Made by a program: the position numbers and the translations under genes. Source: Micromonospora sp. WMMD1120 (GTDB lineage Bacteria > Actinomycetota > Actinomycetes > Mycobacteriales > Micromonosporaceae). Taken from it: a stretch of 64,000 nt of DNA. The DNA lies in the NCBI RefSeq assembly GCF_029626235.1, contig NZ_JARUBO010000005.1, positions 583,501 through 647,500 on the forward strand. Direction: 5' to 3'. Below are positions 1 through 9,809 of the stretch, one piece after another. Below the pieces are notes generated by a model. That model ran no database searches, was not told the origin of the DNA, and was given only the letters and a program-made list of their open reading frames with translations. Positions within the stretch are counted from its first letter, which is position 1, and every line of letters begins with the position of its first letter.

Positions 1-321
1 CTGCCACCGCTCGCCGATCACGGCGCCCGTCACGTCGACCGCGTAGGTGGTCAGGTTCTCCCCGAAACCGCCGGGTCGGATCGGGCGGCCCAGCTCGGCC
101 GCCCACCAGGCGGCGTCCTCCTCGGCGTAGGCGTAGACCGCCTGCTCCGGGCCACCGTGGTGGGTGCGCTCGCCGATGAAGTCACCGACCACCCCGTCGA
201 CGCGTACCGGCACCGGACCGTCGACCGGCCGCTTGTCGATGCCGCTGCGCCCGCTCGCGTCGCCGGCCCACTCCGCCTCGGTCACGACGCCGAGGTTCAC
301 CGCTGCCACCCTGCCCGTCAT
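1..321 (-). CDS. MOSC domain protein (partial, C-terminus outside window)
   Basis: The first 107 residues of a protein whose 3' end lies left of the window. It opens MTGRVAAVNLGVV and carries the N-terminal pattern of MOSC proteins: a beta strand, a segment with DKRPVDGPV, then GDFIGERTHHGGPEQAVYAY and GGFGENLTT. The RxHHGG-xxQAVY and GxFGENLT blocks are hallmarks of the YiiM/MOSC family, which resembles the C-terminal domain of molybdenum cofactor sulfurase and binds pterin-type metal cofactors or handles sulfur. ATG at 321 is the first start in frame, and 45 bases separate it from the sugar permease stop. The catalytic Cys region cannot be seen because the gene is cut. Family assignment is firm; the substrate is unknown. 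Confidence 0.85.
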   Translation of the reverse strand, partial: MTGRVAAVNLGVVTEAEWAGDASGRSGIDKRPVDGPVPVRVDGVVGDFIGERTHHGGPEQAVYAYAEEDAAWWAAELGRPIRPGGFGENLTTYAVDVTGAVIGERWQ

Positions 322-366
322 GGCCGTCAGCCTAGTGGCGGGCAGGCTGGCCGCCTTCCGGCCTGG

Positions 367-1197
367 TCAACCCTTGACCGCGCCGGCCACCAGACCGGAG
401 ACCATCCGCCGCTGCACCAGCAGGAAGAAGATGATGACCGGCAGCGTGAACAGGGTGGACGCGGCCATCACCGGACCCCAGTTGGTGTCGTCGCGGCCGA
501 AGAAGAAGGTCATCGCCACCGGCAGCGTGTAGCTGCCCTGGTCGTTGATGAACGTCAACGCGAAGATCAGCTCGTTCCACGCGGTGATGAAGGAGAAGAT
601 GCTGGTCGCCACCAGGCCGGGCGCGACCAGCGGGAACAGCACCCGGCGGAAGGTCTGGGCCCGGCTGGCCCCGTCGATCGCCGCCGCCTCCTCCAACTCC
701 TTGGGTACGGCCGCCACGAAGCCGCGCAGCATCCAGACCGCGAACGGCAGGGAGAAGCCCAGGTACGTGAGGATCAGGCTGGGCAGGGTGTTGTAGAGCC
801 CGAGCCGCTGGATCATCAGGAACAGCGGGATGACCAGCGCCTCCAGCGGGATCATCTGCACGATCAGCAGCATGATCAGGAAGCTGGTACGCAGCTTGAA
901 GCGGAACCGGGCCACCGCGGTGGCGGCCAGCAGCGCGACCAGGCCGCTGAGCACCACAGTGGAGACCGCGACCAGCGCGCTGTTGAGGAAGAAGTCGAGG
1001 AAAGTGACGCCGGGGATCAGGTTGCCGGTCAATATCTCCCGGTAGTGCGCCAGCGTCGGGTGGGTCGGCACCGGCTGCGGGGTGGCCGAGAAGATCTCGT
1101 TGCTCGGCTTCAGCGAGGTGGAGATCATCCAGTAGACCGGGAACGCCGCGAAGAGCGCGACGAGCAGCCCGGCGGCGTTGAGGGCGACCTTCTTCAC
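367..1197 (-). CDS. Carbohydrate ABC transporter permease, MalG type
   Basis: A 276-residue inner-membrane permease of the binding-protein-dependent MalG family. It has six hydrophobic segments and the EAA loop that docks to the ATPase, seen as ELEEAAAIDGASRAQTFRRV near residues 180-200. The gene starts at a GTG (1197) that overlaps the stop of the upstream MalF-type gene as GTGA, so the two are translationally coupled. The open frame extends far upstream of this GTG, but that part is a shadow of malF. Third gene of an operon with the lipoprotein receptor and the other permease. No ATPase gene is present, so the importer probably uses a shared MsiK-like ATPase encoded elsewhere, as is common in actinomycetes (inference). 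Confidence 0.93.
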   Translation of the reverse strand: MKKVALNAAGLLVALFAAFPVYWMISTSLKPSNEIFSATPQPVPTHPTLAHYREILTGNLIPGVTFLDFFLNSALVAVSTVVLSGLVALLAATAVARFRFKLRTSFLIMLLIVQMIPLEALVIPLFLMIQRLGLYNTLPSLILTYLGFSLPFAVWMLRGFVAAVPKELEEAAAIDGASRAQTFRRVLFPLVAPGLVATSIFSFITAWNELIFALTFINDQGSYTLPVAMTFFFGRDDTNWGPVMAASTLFTLPVIIFFLLVQRRMVSGLVAGAVKG

Positions 1198-2180
1198 GAC
1201 TCGTCCTCCTGCCTGAGCACCATCCGTACGTAGAAGCCGGTGACCACGAGCAGGATCAGCGTGAGGATCACCGCGATGGCCGCGCCGAGCCCGTACTTCG
1301 GCGGCGGCGAGAACGCCTCGGCGTACGAGTAGATGGCGAGCATGAACGTCGGCCGGTCCTGGGTGCCTCCGGCCAGCACGAACTGCTGCGTGAAAACCTT
1401 GAAGTCCCAGATGGTGGAGAGCACGATCAGGATCCCGAAGACCGGGCGCAGCAGCGGGAAGGTGATCGTCCAGAAGACCCGCCACGGGCTGGCGCCGTCC
1501 ACCCGGGCCGCTTCGTGCAGCTCGCTCGGCACGCTCTTGAGGCCGGCCAGCACGCTCACCGCGATGAACGGGAACGAGTGCCACACGACTACCAGCGTCA
1601 GGATGGCGAAGAACAGCAGCGGCGAGTTGAACCAGCCGTAGCCGGTCCAGTCGCTGCGACCGAACAGGCCGTTCGAGAGGCCGTCCGGCAACGCGTTGAA
1701 CAGCCAGGTGACCAGGCCGCTCGTGTCGTCGAAGATCCATTTCCAGACGATCGTGCCGGTCAGCGCCGGGGTGGCCCAGGCGAGCATCACGCAACTCGCC
1801 ACGAAGGTCGCCATCTTGCGACCCAGTCGGTTGAGCAGCAGCCCGACCAGGGTGCCCAGCACCATCGTGAGCAGCACGTTGGCCGCCGCGAACAGCACCG
1901 TGTTGCGCAGCACGGTGAGGAAGAAAGGGTCGGAGAGGATGTCGGCGTAGTTGCCGAGCCCCACCCACGGCCACTCCCGGTCCCCGCGCAGCTGCCGAAC
2001 GCTGTTCAGCCGGTAGAAGGACATCACCACCACCTGGCCGAGCGGCCAGAGCAGCAGCACCCCGATGATGAAGAGCGCGGGCAGCAGCAGCAGGTAGGGC
2101 AGGCGGTCGACCCGGCGACGCCGCCGCGCGGGGGTCTCCCGCGCGGCGGACGTCTCCGGCACCTCGGTCAGCGTGGTCAC
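1194..2180 (-). CDS. Carbohydrate ABC transporter permease, MalF type
   Basis: A 328-residue MalF/UgpA-type permease that pairs with the MalG-type protein downstream. A basic cytoplasmic N-terminus (PARRRRRVDRL) precedes the first membrane span (LPYLLLLPALFIIGVLLL). The EAA loop reads ELHEAARVDGASPWRVFWTI at about residues 217-236. It begins with ATG at 2180, overlapping the stop of the binding protein gene by four bases (ATGA), and ends overlapping the GTG of the next permease, so the three genes form one tightly coupled operon. The sugar cannot be told from the permease. Confidence 0.93.
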   Translation of the reverse strand: MTTLTEVPETSAARETPARRRRRVDRLPYLLLLPALFIIGVLLLWPLGQVVVMSFYRLNSVRQLRGDREWPWVGLGNYADILSDPFFLTVLRNTVLFAAANVLLTMVLGTLVGLLLNRLGRKMATFVASCVMLAWATPALTGTIVWKWIFDDTSGLVTWLFNALPDGLSNGLFGRSDWTGYGWFNSPLLFFAILTLVVVWHSFPFIAVSVLAGLKSVPSELHEAARVDGASPWRVFWTITFPLLRPVFGILIVLSTIWDFKVFTQQFVLAGGTQDRPTFMLAIYSYAEAFSPPPKYGLGAAIAVILTLILLVVTGFYVRMVLRQEDES

Positions 2181-3466
2181 TTGGCGTTGAGGATGCTTTC
2201 CATCTCACCGGCCGCGTCGGCGGTAGCCTTCTCGACCGTCTTCTGACCCTTCATGACCGAGCTGTTCATCGCCTGGGTCACCGTCTTCGTCCGGCTGACC
2301 TCCACCCACTTCGGGGTGAGCGGCGTGAGCTTGGTGTTCTGCATGGTGGTGGCGAACGCCGCCATCACCTTGTCGTTGGCGTACGTGTCGCCGGCGACGA
2401 GGTCCTGGTAGACGGGGAAGAACCCGAGGCTGCTCGCGAAGCTCTGCGCGTTCTTCTTGTTCAGCAGCACGGTCAGGTAGTCCCAGGCCAGGTCCTGCCG
2501 CTCACTGTCCTTCCAGATCGCCACGTCCGAACCGCCCGCGAAACCGGGCGCGGGCTTGCCGTCCGGGCCGGGGATCGGGAACGTACCCCAGACCTTCTCG
2601 ATCTCGGGGTTGTCCTTCTTGATGGCGCCCTGCTGCCAGCTACCGGCGAACGCCATCGCGGCCTTGCCGGTGGCGAACTGCGTCCGCGCGTCGATCTCGT
2701 TCCAGCCGGCGGCGGCCGGCGGGGCGACCTTGTGCACGGTGACCAGGTCGGTCCAGTACTTGACGGCCCGCTGCGCCTCGGGGGTGGTGTAGCCGGACTT
2801 CCAGGCGCCGCCCTGGTTGGTGGCGATCTCGCCGCCCGCGCCCCAGAGGAAGGAGTAGAACGGCAGCTCCGAGTTGCCCGGCAGCGCGATGCCGTAGGTG
2901 CCCTTCTTCTTCGCCTGCACGGCCTTAGCCACGGTGACCAGGTCGTCCCAGGTCTTCGGCGGCTGCACGCCGGCCTCGGCGAACCAGTCGGTGCGGTAGT
3001 AGATCGCCCGCACGCCCGCGTACCAGGGCACGCCGTACTGCTTGCCGTCGAGCTGCGCGTTCTTCACGAGGTCCGGCAGCAGGTCCTTGCCGTCGGCCCA
3101 GCCGCCCATCCGGCTGCTCACGTCGGCGAGCGCCTCCTGGGCCGCCCAGCCCTGGGTCTCGGTGTTGCCCAGCTCGGTGATGTCCGGTCCCTCGCCGCCG
3201 GCGAGCGCGGCCTGGAACTTCTTGGGCGCCTCGAGCCAGGGAACGTACTGCACCACCACGTCGGTGTCGGGGTGCTTCTGGCGGAACTCCGTCTCGACGG
3301 TGTCGAGGAAGGCGTTCTGCGCGTCCCCGCCCTCGCCCATCATCCAGACCGTCAGCTTGCTGTCGTCGGCCGCGTCGTCGCCGGAGCCGCTCCCACAACC
3401 GGTCAGCACCATCGCGGCCGAGGCCACCATGGCGGTGACCGGGGCCAGCCGCTTCCACCTGTTCAC
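2177..3466 (-). CDS. Extracellular sugar-binding lipoprotein (SBP family 1)
   Basis: A 429-residue solute-binding protein of ABC importers (MalE/UgpB-like cluster). The N-terminus is a lipoprotein signal: basic NRWKR, a hydrophobic stretch, then the lipobox VLTGC with the modified Cys at about residue 24, followed by a Gly/Ser/Asp linker. The mature part has typical SBP_bac_1 features, including LTVWMMGEGGDAQNAF, GPDITELGNT, GKAAMAFAGSWQ and FAGGSDVAIWKDS. The start is GTG at 3466 with GGGGAG seven bases upstream. First gene of the three-gene importer operon, so its promoter should lie at 3470-3600. The ligand is likely an oligosaccharide, but this is not determinable here. Confidence 0.94.
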   Translation of the reverse strand: MNRWKRLAPVTAMVASAAMVLTGCGSGSGDDAADDSKLTVWMMGEGGDAQNAFLDTVETEFRQKHPDTDVVVQYVPWLEAPKKFQAALAGGEGPDITELGNTETQGWAAQEALADVSSRMGGWADGKDLLPDLVKNAQLDGKQYGVPWYAGVRAIYYRTDWFAEAGVQPPKTWDDLVTVAKAVQAKKKGTYGIALPGNSELPFYSFLWGAGGEIATNQGGAWKSGYTTPEAQRAVKYWTDLVTVHKVAPPAAAGWNEIDARTQFATGKAAMAFAGSWQQGAIKKDNPEIEKVWGTFPIPGPDGKPAPGFAGGSDVAIWKDSERQDLAWDYLTVLLNKKNAQSFASSLGFFPVYQDLVAGDTYANDKVMAAFATTMQNTKLTPLTPKWVEVSRTKTVTQAMNSSVMKGQKTVEKATADAAGEMESILNAK

Positions 3467-3630
3467 GCCAGTTCTCCCCTCACGCCGCCTGGAACTAACC
3501 TTCTCCGCCGCACCCTAGTACGTAGGATTCCTTTACGACAGTGGGCGGGTCCGGCCGAGGCGTGGCGACCGTACCGCAGCGGCCCGGGCTACGGCGGACG
3601 GCGATCGGGGCGAACTCGGGCACTTGGCCA

Positions 3631-3667
3631 CGAAAGAGCGCCCGGCCGTCGGCCGGGCGCTCTTTCG
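3631..3667 (-). terminator. Hairpin terminator of GlsB-like copy 1
   Basis: A perfect 17-bp inverted repeat (CGAAAGAGCGCCCGGCC and its complement, 3-base loop) beginning 47 bases downstream of the copy-1 stop codon. No strong U-tract follows, which is usual in high-GC actinobacteria. It also lies upstream of the sugar-importer operon and would insulate it. Confidence 0.8.
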
Positions 3668-3714
3668 TTGTGCTGTACAGCCGCTATACGGTCTGACCAG
3701 GTGTTGCCAGGTCG

Positions 3715-3999
3715 TTATCGGGTGACGCGGCGGCGGCCACCCACACCGGCCACCAGAGCGACAGCGATGGCGGCCACCACGACCTGCACCAGCAGCTCGC
3801 CCCAGTCCACGCCAGCCGTCTCCGTCGCGATGCCCATCGCCCGCGCCAGCACGGTGCCCAGCAGGGCCGCGCCGACACCGATCAGCAGGTGCAGCCAGAT
3901 CGGCATGTTCTGCCGGCCCGGGACGACCAGACGGCCGAGCGCCCCGACGATGAGACCAACAACGATGGCGGTGATGATGCCCCACACGGTGAGCTCCAC
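3715..3999 (-). CDS. GlsB/YeaQ/YmgE-type small membrane protein, copy 1
   Basis: A 94-residue integral membrane protein of the transglycosylase-associated (GlsB/YeaQ/YmgE, Pfam Transgly_assoc) family. It shows the family glycine pattern GLIVGALGRLVVPGRQ, then IWLHLLIGVGAALLGTVLA, then a last span LLVQVVVAAIAVALVAGVGG and a basic tail. The start is GTG at 3999: GGAGG lies six bases upstream, the same start is kept in the duplicate, and the longer open frame has no family match. Members are often stress-induced in actinomycetes and their molecular role is not established. It has its own terminator. Confidence 0.88.
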   Translation of the reverse strand: MELTVWGIITAIVVGLIVGALGRLVVPGRQNMPIWLHLLIGVGAALLGTVLARAMGIATETAGVDWGELLVQVVVAAIAVALVAGVGGRRRVTR

Positions 4000-4025
4000 G
4001 GTCGCCCTCCTCCAAAGAATGTTCG

Positions 4026-4038
4026 ACACACGGTGTGT
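4026..4038. promoter_or_regulatory. Palindrome upstream of GlsB-like copy 1 (repeated at 4836-4848)
   Basis: ACACACGGTGTGT is a perfect 6-1-6 palindrome located 27 bases upstream of the GTG start. An identical copy sits at the same distance upstream of the second gene. Position and symmetry suit an operator or an RNA hairpin in the 5' leader; the regulator is unknown. Confidence 0.4.
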
Positions 4039-4282
4039 GCTTCCTGTCGTGACCTCTTGGTTCCCGGCCCGCAGAAATTCCAAACCGACCAGAACGACCA
4101 GACGGTCACGTTCGGATCGACAGGAACACGTTCCACGGTGGGCCGCCCGACGACGGCGAGACGACCGAGACGAGGTCCGCGCCACGACCGGGACGAGGTC
4201 CGCGCCACGACCGGGACGAGGTCGTGGAGAGACCGCCGCAACCGGCGGAGGCGGGAGGCGTCGTCCACACCCCGCGCCGACC

Positions 4283-4333
4283 AGAGATCTTGGACAGTTT
4301 CCGTTCTGCGCGAACGGGAACTGTCCAAGATCT
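4283..4333. repeat. Intergenic hairpin element, GATCTTG core
   Basis: Two 23-base arms (4283-4305 and 4311-4333) are reverse complements with one mismatch around a 5-base TGCGC loop. The outer arm begins GAGATCTTGGACAGT. It lies in the spacer between the duplicated genes and shares the GATCTTG core with the element at 28469-28542, suggesting a dispersed REP-like family. It is not next to a stop codon, so a terminator role is less likely. Confidence 0.6.
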
Positions 4334-4473
4334 CGCCATGTCATGGCGCGGCGCGGCGAAGCGCGACACCGCGCAAGGCTGCGCGGCACGGCCGGCTGCG
4401 CGGCACGGCCGGCACGGCGAAGCCCGGCACGGCACGGCGGAGGGCCGACGGAGGGAGCAGTCGCGGAAAACAC

Positions 4474-4509
4474 CGATGGGCGCCCGGCCTGTCGGCCGGG
4501 CGCCCATCG
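4474..4509 (-). terminator. Hairpin terminator of GlsB-like copy 2
   Basis: A perfect 16-bp stem (CGATGGGCGCCCGGCC) with a 4-base loop, 15 bases downstream of the copy-2 stop. It is equivalent in position to the copy-1 terminator but differs in its outer bases, so it lies just outside the duplicated block. Confidence 0.78.
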
Positions 4510-4524
4510 GAGGTGTCGTGGTGG

Positions 4525-4809
4525 TTATCGGGTGACGCGGCGGCGGCCACCCACACCGGCCACCAGAGCGACAGCGATCGCGGCCACCACGACCTGCACC
4601 AGCAGCTCGCCCCAGTCCACGCCAGCCGTCTCCGTCGCGATGCCCATCGCCCGCGCCAGCACGGTGCCCAGCAGGGCCGCGCCGACACCGATCAGCAGGT
4701 GCAGCCAGATCGGCATGTTCTGCCGGCCCGGGACGACCAGACGGCCGAGCGCCCCGACGATGAGACCAACAACGATGGCGGTGATGATGCCCCACACGGT
4801 GAACTCCAC
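4525..4809 (-). CDS. GlsB/YeaQ/YmgE-type small membrane protein, copy 2
   Basis: A 94-residue membrane protein identical to copy 1 except residue 3 (Phe instead of Leu); the only other base change is silent. Start GTG at 4809 with the same GGAGG. The surrounding 340 bases, including the palindrome and ribosome binding site, are duplicated, so both copies are probably expressed under the same control. The 345 bases between this gene and lepA hold the palindrome and degenerate GC-rich repeats but no gene that I can support. Confidence 0.87.
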   Translation of the reverse strand: MEFTVWGIITAIVVGLIVGALGRLVVPGRQNMPIWLHLLIGVGAALLGTVLARAMGIATETAGVDWGELLVQVVVAAIAVALVAGVGGRRRVTR

Positions 4810-5037
4810 GGTCGCCCTCCTCCAAAGAATGTTCGACACACGGTGTGTGCTTCCTGTCGTGACCGCTAAGTGCCCGACCGGCAGAAATCCCAAACCGACT
4901 CACGACGAACGGAAACGGCGAACATCGATGCTTGAGGGGTGCGTCGGTTGATCCCGGGGGTGCCTCCACACAGGTGGGAGCCCATCTCGCCGACCCGACG
5001 ACCCGGCGACGACACCAGAAAAATTTTCCACGACCGG

Positions 5038-5150
5038 CGGCACGAGACGCCCGGACGCACGAGACGCCCGAGACGTCCGGGCGCGGAGAGCGGCGGCACG
5101 AGACGCCCCGGCGCGCGAAGCGCCCGGACGCACGAGACGCCCGGACGCGG
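5038..5150. repeat. Degenerate short repeats around CACGAGACGCCCGG
   Basis: Five or so imperfect copies of a 14-base word, CACGAGACGCCCGG, lie between GlsB-like copy 2 and the lepA stop codon. Some are mutually inverted through the palindromic CCCGGGCG-like ends, so part of the block can fold. It may act as the lepA terminator region. No coding signal. Confidence 0.55.
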
Positions 5151-5155
5151 TGGCG

Positions 5156-7033
<1,878 letters not shown>

Positions 7034-7149
7034 AGCGGTCCGTTCTGGTCGGCTGACGTGAACAGGCCGGCGCGCCGCCGACCCCCTCTATGTTCCCACG
7101 CCGCCGGGGTGTGCCCACCGCACGGGCGACGCATCGGTCCGCGGGCGCC

Positions 7150-7686
7150 TCACTCCGGCGGCGGCTCGACGAAGAGCGCGGCCAGCCGGGGCAACCGCCG
7201 ACGCGCCTCGTCCTCGTCGTCGAAGTCCCAGAAGTCGTTGAGGTCCGGCGTCCGCACCGGGTCCCGGTCCGCGGGCAGTTCGCTCGCGGTGGCCCTGCGG
7301 TACGCGTCCCACGGCACCGACAGCATCGGCTCGGCGGCGAACTCCTCCCCGCTGAGCGAGGCGGCCCGCACCTGGGGCAGTTCGGCCAGCGAGTCCGGTT
7401 CGGCGACCGCACGGGCGAAGACCGCCCGCCCCTGGGTCATCAGCCAGCCCCGGAAGTGCTCGAAGCCGTCCGCCGAAGCGCCACCGTTGATCAGGTACGC
7501 CGCGCCCCACAGGTCCGCCTTGTGCGAGGCCGCGAGCACCCGCGCCTGGTGCCGGGCGTACCCGATGATGTCCTCCGGGTCACGCTCGGCGAGCAGCGCG
7601 ACGGCCCGCGCGGCGACCGGGCCGGGTTCACCCCCGCCACCGGCCCGCGCCTGGTCGATCAACTGCCAGAAGTCCTCGGTCCTCAT
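7150..7686 (-). CDS. DUF4240 domain protein
   Basis: A 178-residue soluble protein that starts MRTEDFWQLIDQAR, the standard opening of DUF4240 proteins. It continues with GYARHQARVLAASHKADLWGAAYLINGGASADGFEHFRGWLMTQG, which holds the family core. The rest (SLAELPQVRAASLSGEEFAAEPML, WDFDDEDEARRRLPRLAALF) also fits. Function is unknown; no catalytic residues are established for the family. It stands 116 bases upstream of lepA on the same strand and is divergent from the APH-type gene, with a 61-base shared promoter region. Confidence 0.85.
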   Translation of the reverse strand: MRTEDFWQLIDQARAGGGGEPGPVAARAVALLAERDPEDIIGYARHQARVLAASHKADLWGAAYLINGGASADGFEHFRGWLMTQGRAVFARAVAEPDSLAELPQVRAASLSGEEFAAEPMLSVPWDAYRRATASELPADRDPVRTPDLNDFWDFDDEDEARRRLPRLAALFVEPPPE

Positions 7687-7747
7687 GGCTTGGCAGTCTG
7701 GCAGTGTCGCCGTGCGTCCCGCACGTACCCCGGGGCAGCATGGTGGG

Positions 7748-8737
7748 ATGTCCTCCGCTCCCCCGCTGCCGCCGGTGCCCTACCACGCGAGCGCCCGACG
7801 ACCGCCCTGGTCGGCGCTGCCGGCGGCGCTGCGGGCCGCGGTCGCCGAACGGCTCGGCGCGCCGGTGGTCACCGCCCGGGTCGCGGGCGCCGGCTTCACC
7901 CGGGGTTTCGCGGCGGTGCTGCACACCGCCGACGGCGGTCGGGCCTTCGTCAAGGCGGCACCCGCCGCCGAGCAACCGCACCTCGTCGACTGGTACGCCC
8001 GGGAGGCCGCGATCCTGGACCGGCTGCCGGCGGACCTGCCGGCGCCCCGCGTGCGGTGGACCCTCGCCGACGCGGGCTGGTTCGTGCTCTGCACCGACGC
8101 CGTCGACGGGCACACACCGCGCCTGCCCTGGGCGCCCGCCGAGCTGGAGGCCACCCTCGCCGGGTACGCGCGGGTCGCCGCCGCCCTCGCCGACCCACCG
8201 GCCGACCTGACCGCACTCGGCCTGCCGCACCTCGCCGACCTGGCCCGCTCGGACATCCTCTGGTGGGAGGAGGTCGCCGCCGGCCGCGAGCCGGTCCCGC
8301 CGCTGCCCCCGTGGGCCCGGGACCGGCTGCCCGAACTCGTCGCGCTGGAGTCCCTCCTCCCCGGGTACGCCGCCAGCGCGCCCGGCCTGATCCACGGTGA
8401 CCTGCGGGTCGACAACGTGCTGATCGACGCCGACGGTCGGGCCTGGTTCTGCGACTGGACCTGGGTCTGCGCCGGGCCGGCCTGGTTCGACCTGGTCAAC
8501 CTGCTGCTCACCGCGTACGCCAGCGGCCTCGACGCGGACCGCCTCTTCGCCACCCACCCGGCGACCGCCGCCGCTCCCCCGGACGCGCTGGACGCGACCC
8601 TGGCCGCGCTGGCCGGCTACTACCTCACCGGCGCGGCGGCCACACCCCCGACGGCCTCCCCGCACCTCCCCACCCACCAGCGGTGGAGCGGAGAGGTGTC
8701 CCTGGACTGGCTGGCCCGCCGCCAAGGCTGGCGCTGA
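7748..8737 (+). CDS. Aminoglycoside phosphotransferase (APH) family kinase-like protein
   Basis: A 329-residue protein with the APH/choline kinase fold. The Brenner-type catalytic loop reads GLIHGDLRVDNVLID (about 216-230) and the metal-binding Asp follows in WFCDWTWVCAGPAWFDLVNLL. A Lys in RAFVKAAP is the likely ATP-binding lysine. ATG at 7748 is taken as the start since only noncoding shadow lies upstream, with GGTGGG as a weak ribosome binding site. APH-fold proteins phosphorylate many small molecules, so this is not evidence of antibiotic resistance. The substrate is unknown. Confidence 0.85.
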   Translation: MSSAPPLPPVPYHASARRPPWSALPAALRAAVAERLGAPVVTARVAGAGFTRGFAAVLHTADGGRAFVKAAPAAEQPHLVDWYAREAAILDRLPADLPAPRVRWTLADAGWFVLCTDAVDGHTPRLPWAPAELEATLAGYARVAAALADPPADLTALGLPHLADLARSDILWWEEVAAGREPVPPLPPWARDRLPELVALESLLPGYAASAPGLIHGDLRVDNVLIDADGRAWFCDWTWVCAGPAWFDLVNLLLTAYASGLDADRLFATHPATAAAPPDALDATLAALAGYYLTGAAATPPTASPHLPTHQRWSGEVSLDWLARRQGWR

Positions 8738-8751
8738 CCACCCAAGCCAGG

Positions 8752-8895
8752 CCGGGCCGGGCCGGAGGCAGGGCCGGGCCGGGCCGGAGGCAGGGCCGGG
8801 CCGGGCCGGAGGCAGGGCCGGGCCGGGCCGGAGGCAGGGCCGGGCCGGGGCCGGGACCGGGGGCCGGGCCGGGACCGGGGGCCGGGACCGGGACC
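8752..8895. repeat. 22-bp GC-rich tandem repeat
   Basis: At least four direct copies of a 22-base unit containing GGGCCGGGCCGGAGGCA, then a decayed tail of GGGACCGGGGGCC words. It begins 15 bases after the APH-family stop codon. The 584 bases between that gene and rpsT hold this array, two hairpin elements (8902-9008 and 9074-9152) and presumably the rpsT promoter; no gene is seen. Confidence 0.75.
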
Positions 8896-8901
8896 AGGCT
8901 G

Positions 8902-9008
8902 TGATCGACTCGGGTTCCTTGAAGTCGGGCTGTCGACCGCGCGCGAATACCCCGACTTTCAGCAAGCCGAGTCGATCAAGTGACAGCAAGCCGAGTCGAT
9001 CAAGTGAC
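8902..9008. repeat. Intergenic inverted repeat element, TGATCGACTCGG core, with 24-bp duplication
   Basis: The left arm TGATCGACTCGGGTTCCTTG (8902 on) pairs imperfectly with a right arm ending AAGCCGAGTCGATCA (8964-8978). The inner part contains GAAGTCGGG pairing with CCCCGACTTTC. The right-arm end, 24 bases, is exactly duplicated head to tail (8961-8984 and 8985-9008), a sign of slippage or target duplication. A relative lies at 9074-9152, and the left-arm sequence recurs as a tandem array at 61.2-61.7 kb. Confidence 0.7.
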
Positions 9009-9073
9009 CGCCACCTCGCGCCAACCCGCAACCCCGGACGACAGCCTCCCGATCCACACCCCACCCAACCCCC

Positions 9074-9152
9074 GTGATCCACTCGGATTCCTGAAACCCG
9101 GGCCATCCACGCCACGCGAATACCCCGACTTTCAGCAAGCCGAGTCGATCAA
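9074..9152. repeat. Second TGATCGACTCGG-type element, decayed left arm
   Basis: The left arm is mutated (TGATCCACTCGGATTCC). The right half, GCGAATACCCCGACTTTCAG onward through AAGCCGAGTCGATCA, is nearly identical to the element at 8902. Two copies within 250 bases suggest local spread. No coding capacity. Confidence 0.65.
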
Positions 9153-9321
9153 GCGGCGGACGGTCCGGTGAGGGCCGCGAGCCCGTGGGGACGCGTTTCG
9201 GTCGAGCCGTTTTGGCTCGTCCCGGGCGACCTGGTAACCTGGCTCTTCGCGCAGCGATGACGCATGTTCGTCATCCCGCGCTTAAGCTGACCAACCCGAG
9301 CTATCAAGACGAGGCTGTCGC

Positions 9322-9588
9322 GTGGCGAACATCAAGTCCCAGATCAAGCGCAACCGGCAGAACGAGAAGGCCCGGCTGCGCAACAAGTCGGTCAAGTCGT
9401 CGCTGAAGACCGCCGTCCGGAAGTTCCACGAGGCTGCCGAGGCCGGTGACGTCGAGAAGGCCACCGCGCTGATGCTGGAGGCTTCGCGCAAGCTGGACAA
9501 GGCCGTCAGCAAGGGCGTGATCCACTCCAACCAGGCTGCGAACCGCAAGTCCGCGATCGCCAAGCGCGTGGTGGCTCTCTCCGCCTGA
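9322..9588 (+). CDS. rpsT: 30S ribosomal protein S20
   Basis: An 88-residue basic protein opening with [34 protein letters not shown] and ending in the S20 C-terminal helix [15 protein letters not shown]. It binds 16S rRNA early in 30S assembly. The start is GTG at 9322. Length and sequence are typical. It is transcribed toward the minus-strand com/holA genes and is followed by a terminator hairpin. Confidence 0.98.
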   Translation: MANIKSQIKRNRQNEKARLRNKSVKSSLKTAVRKFHEAAEAGDVEKATALMLEASRKLDKAVSKGVIHSNQAANRKSAIAKRVVALSA

Positions 9589-9613
9589 CGACCGCACGTC
9601 AGACTGATTCGGC

Positions 9614-9639
9614 AAGCCCCGGGCTCCGGTCCGGGGCTT
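9614..9639 (+). terminator. rpsT terminator hairpin
   Basis: Stem AAGCCCCGG / CCGGGGCTT, 9 bp with an 8-base loop, 25 bases after the rpsT stop codon. It separates rpsT from the convergent minus-strand gene ending at 9810. Confidence 0.75.
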
Positions 9640-9809
9640 CCGTGTGTCCGGAGATCGGGTAGCGGCGCGTGTCGGTCGAGTGAGCCGTGTGCCATCGGAT
9701 GACCGGCCGGCGTCGACCAGACCGACTCCACGGATAGGCCGACCGACCGCGCAGATGGCCCGGCCGTCCGTGTCCGGCGACGCCAGTGTGGCCGCGAGGC
9801 GGGTCGGCG

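Larger units (their letters stand above)
3714..4863. repeat. Tandem gene duplication, two 340-bp copies 810 bp apart
   Basis: Bases 3714-4053 recur at 4524-4863 with two mismatches that I can find (3769 versus 4579, 3993 versus 4803). Each copy holds a complete 94-codon membrane protein gene plus about 55 bases of upstream DNA including the ribosome binding site and a palindrome. The spacer between the copies (4054-4523, about 470 bases) is GC-rich and holds a degenerate copy of the flank, a long hairpin (4283-4333), GC-rich simple repeats around 4350-4450 and the copy-2 terminator; I see no gene in it. The near identity points to recent duplication or gene conversion. Confidence 0.9.

Noticed and set aside
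367..2208. Single 613-residue permease frame
   Set aside because: Its first half is malF read in the wrong frame; the real MalG-type gene starts at GTG 1197, overlapping the malF stop codon.
3514..3526. CCTA-N5-TAGG inverted repeat upstream of the sugar importer as an operator
   Set aside because: Arms of only four bases are too short to separate from chance; no neighbouring LacI/ROK regulator.
7748..8737. Aminoglycoside resistance gene
   Set aside because: Only the general APH fold is recognisable; many such kinases act on other substrates and the context gives no support.
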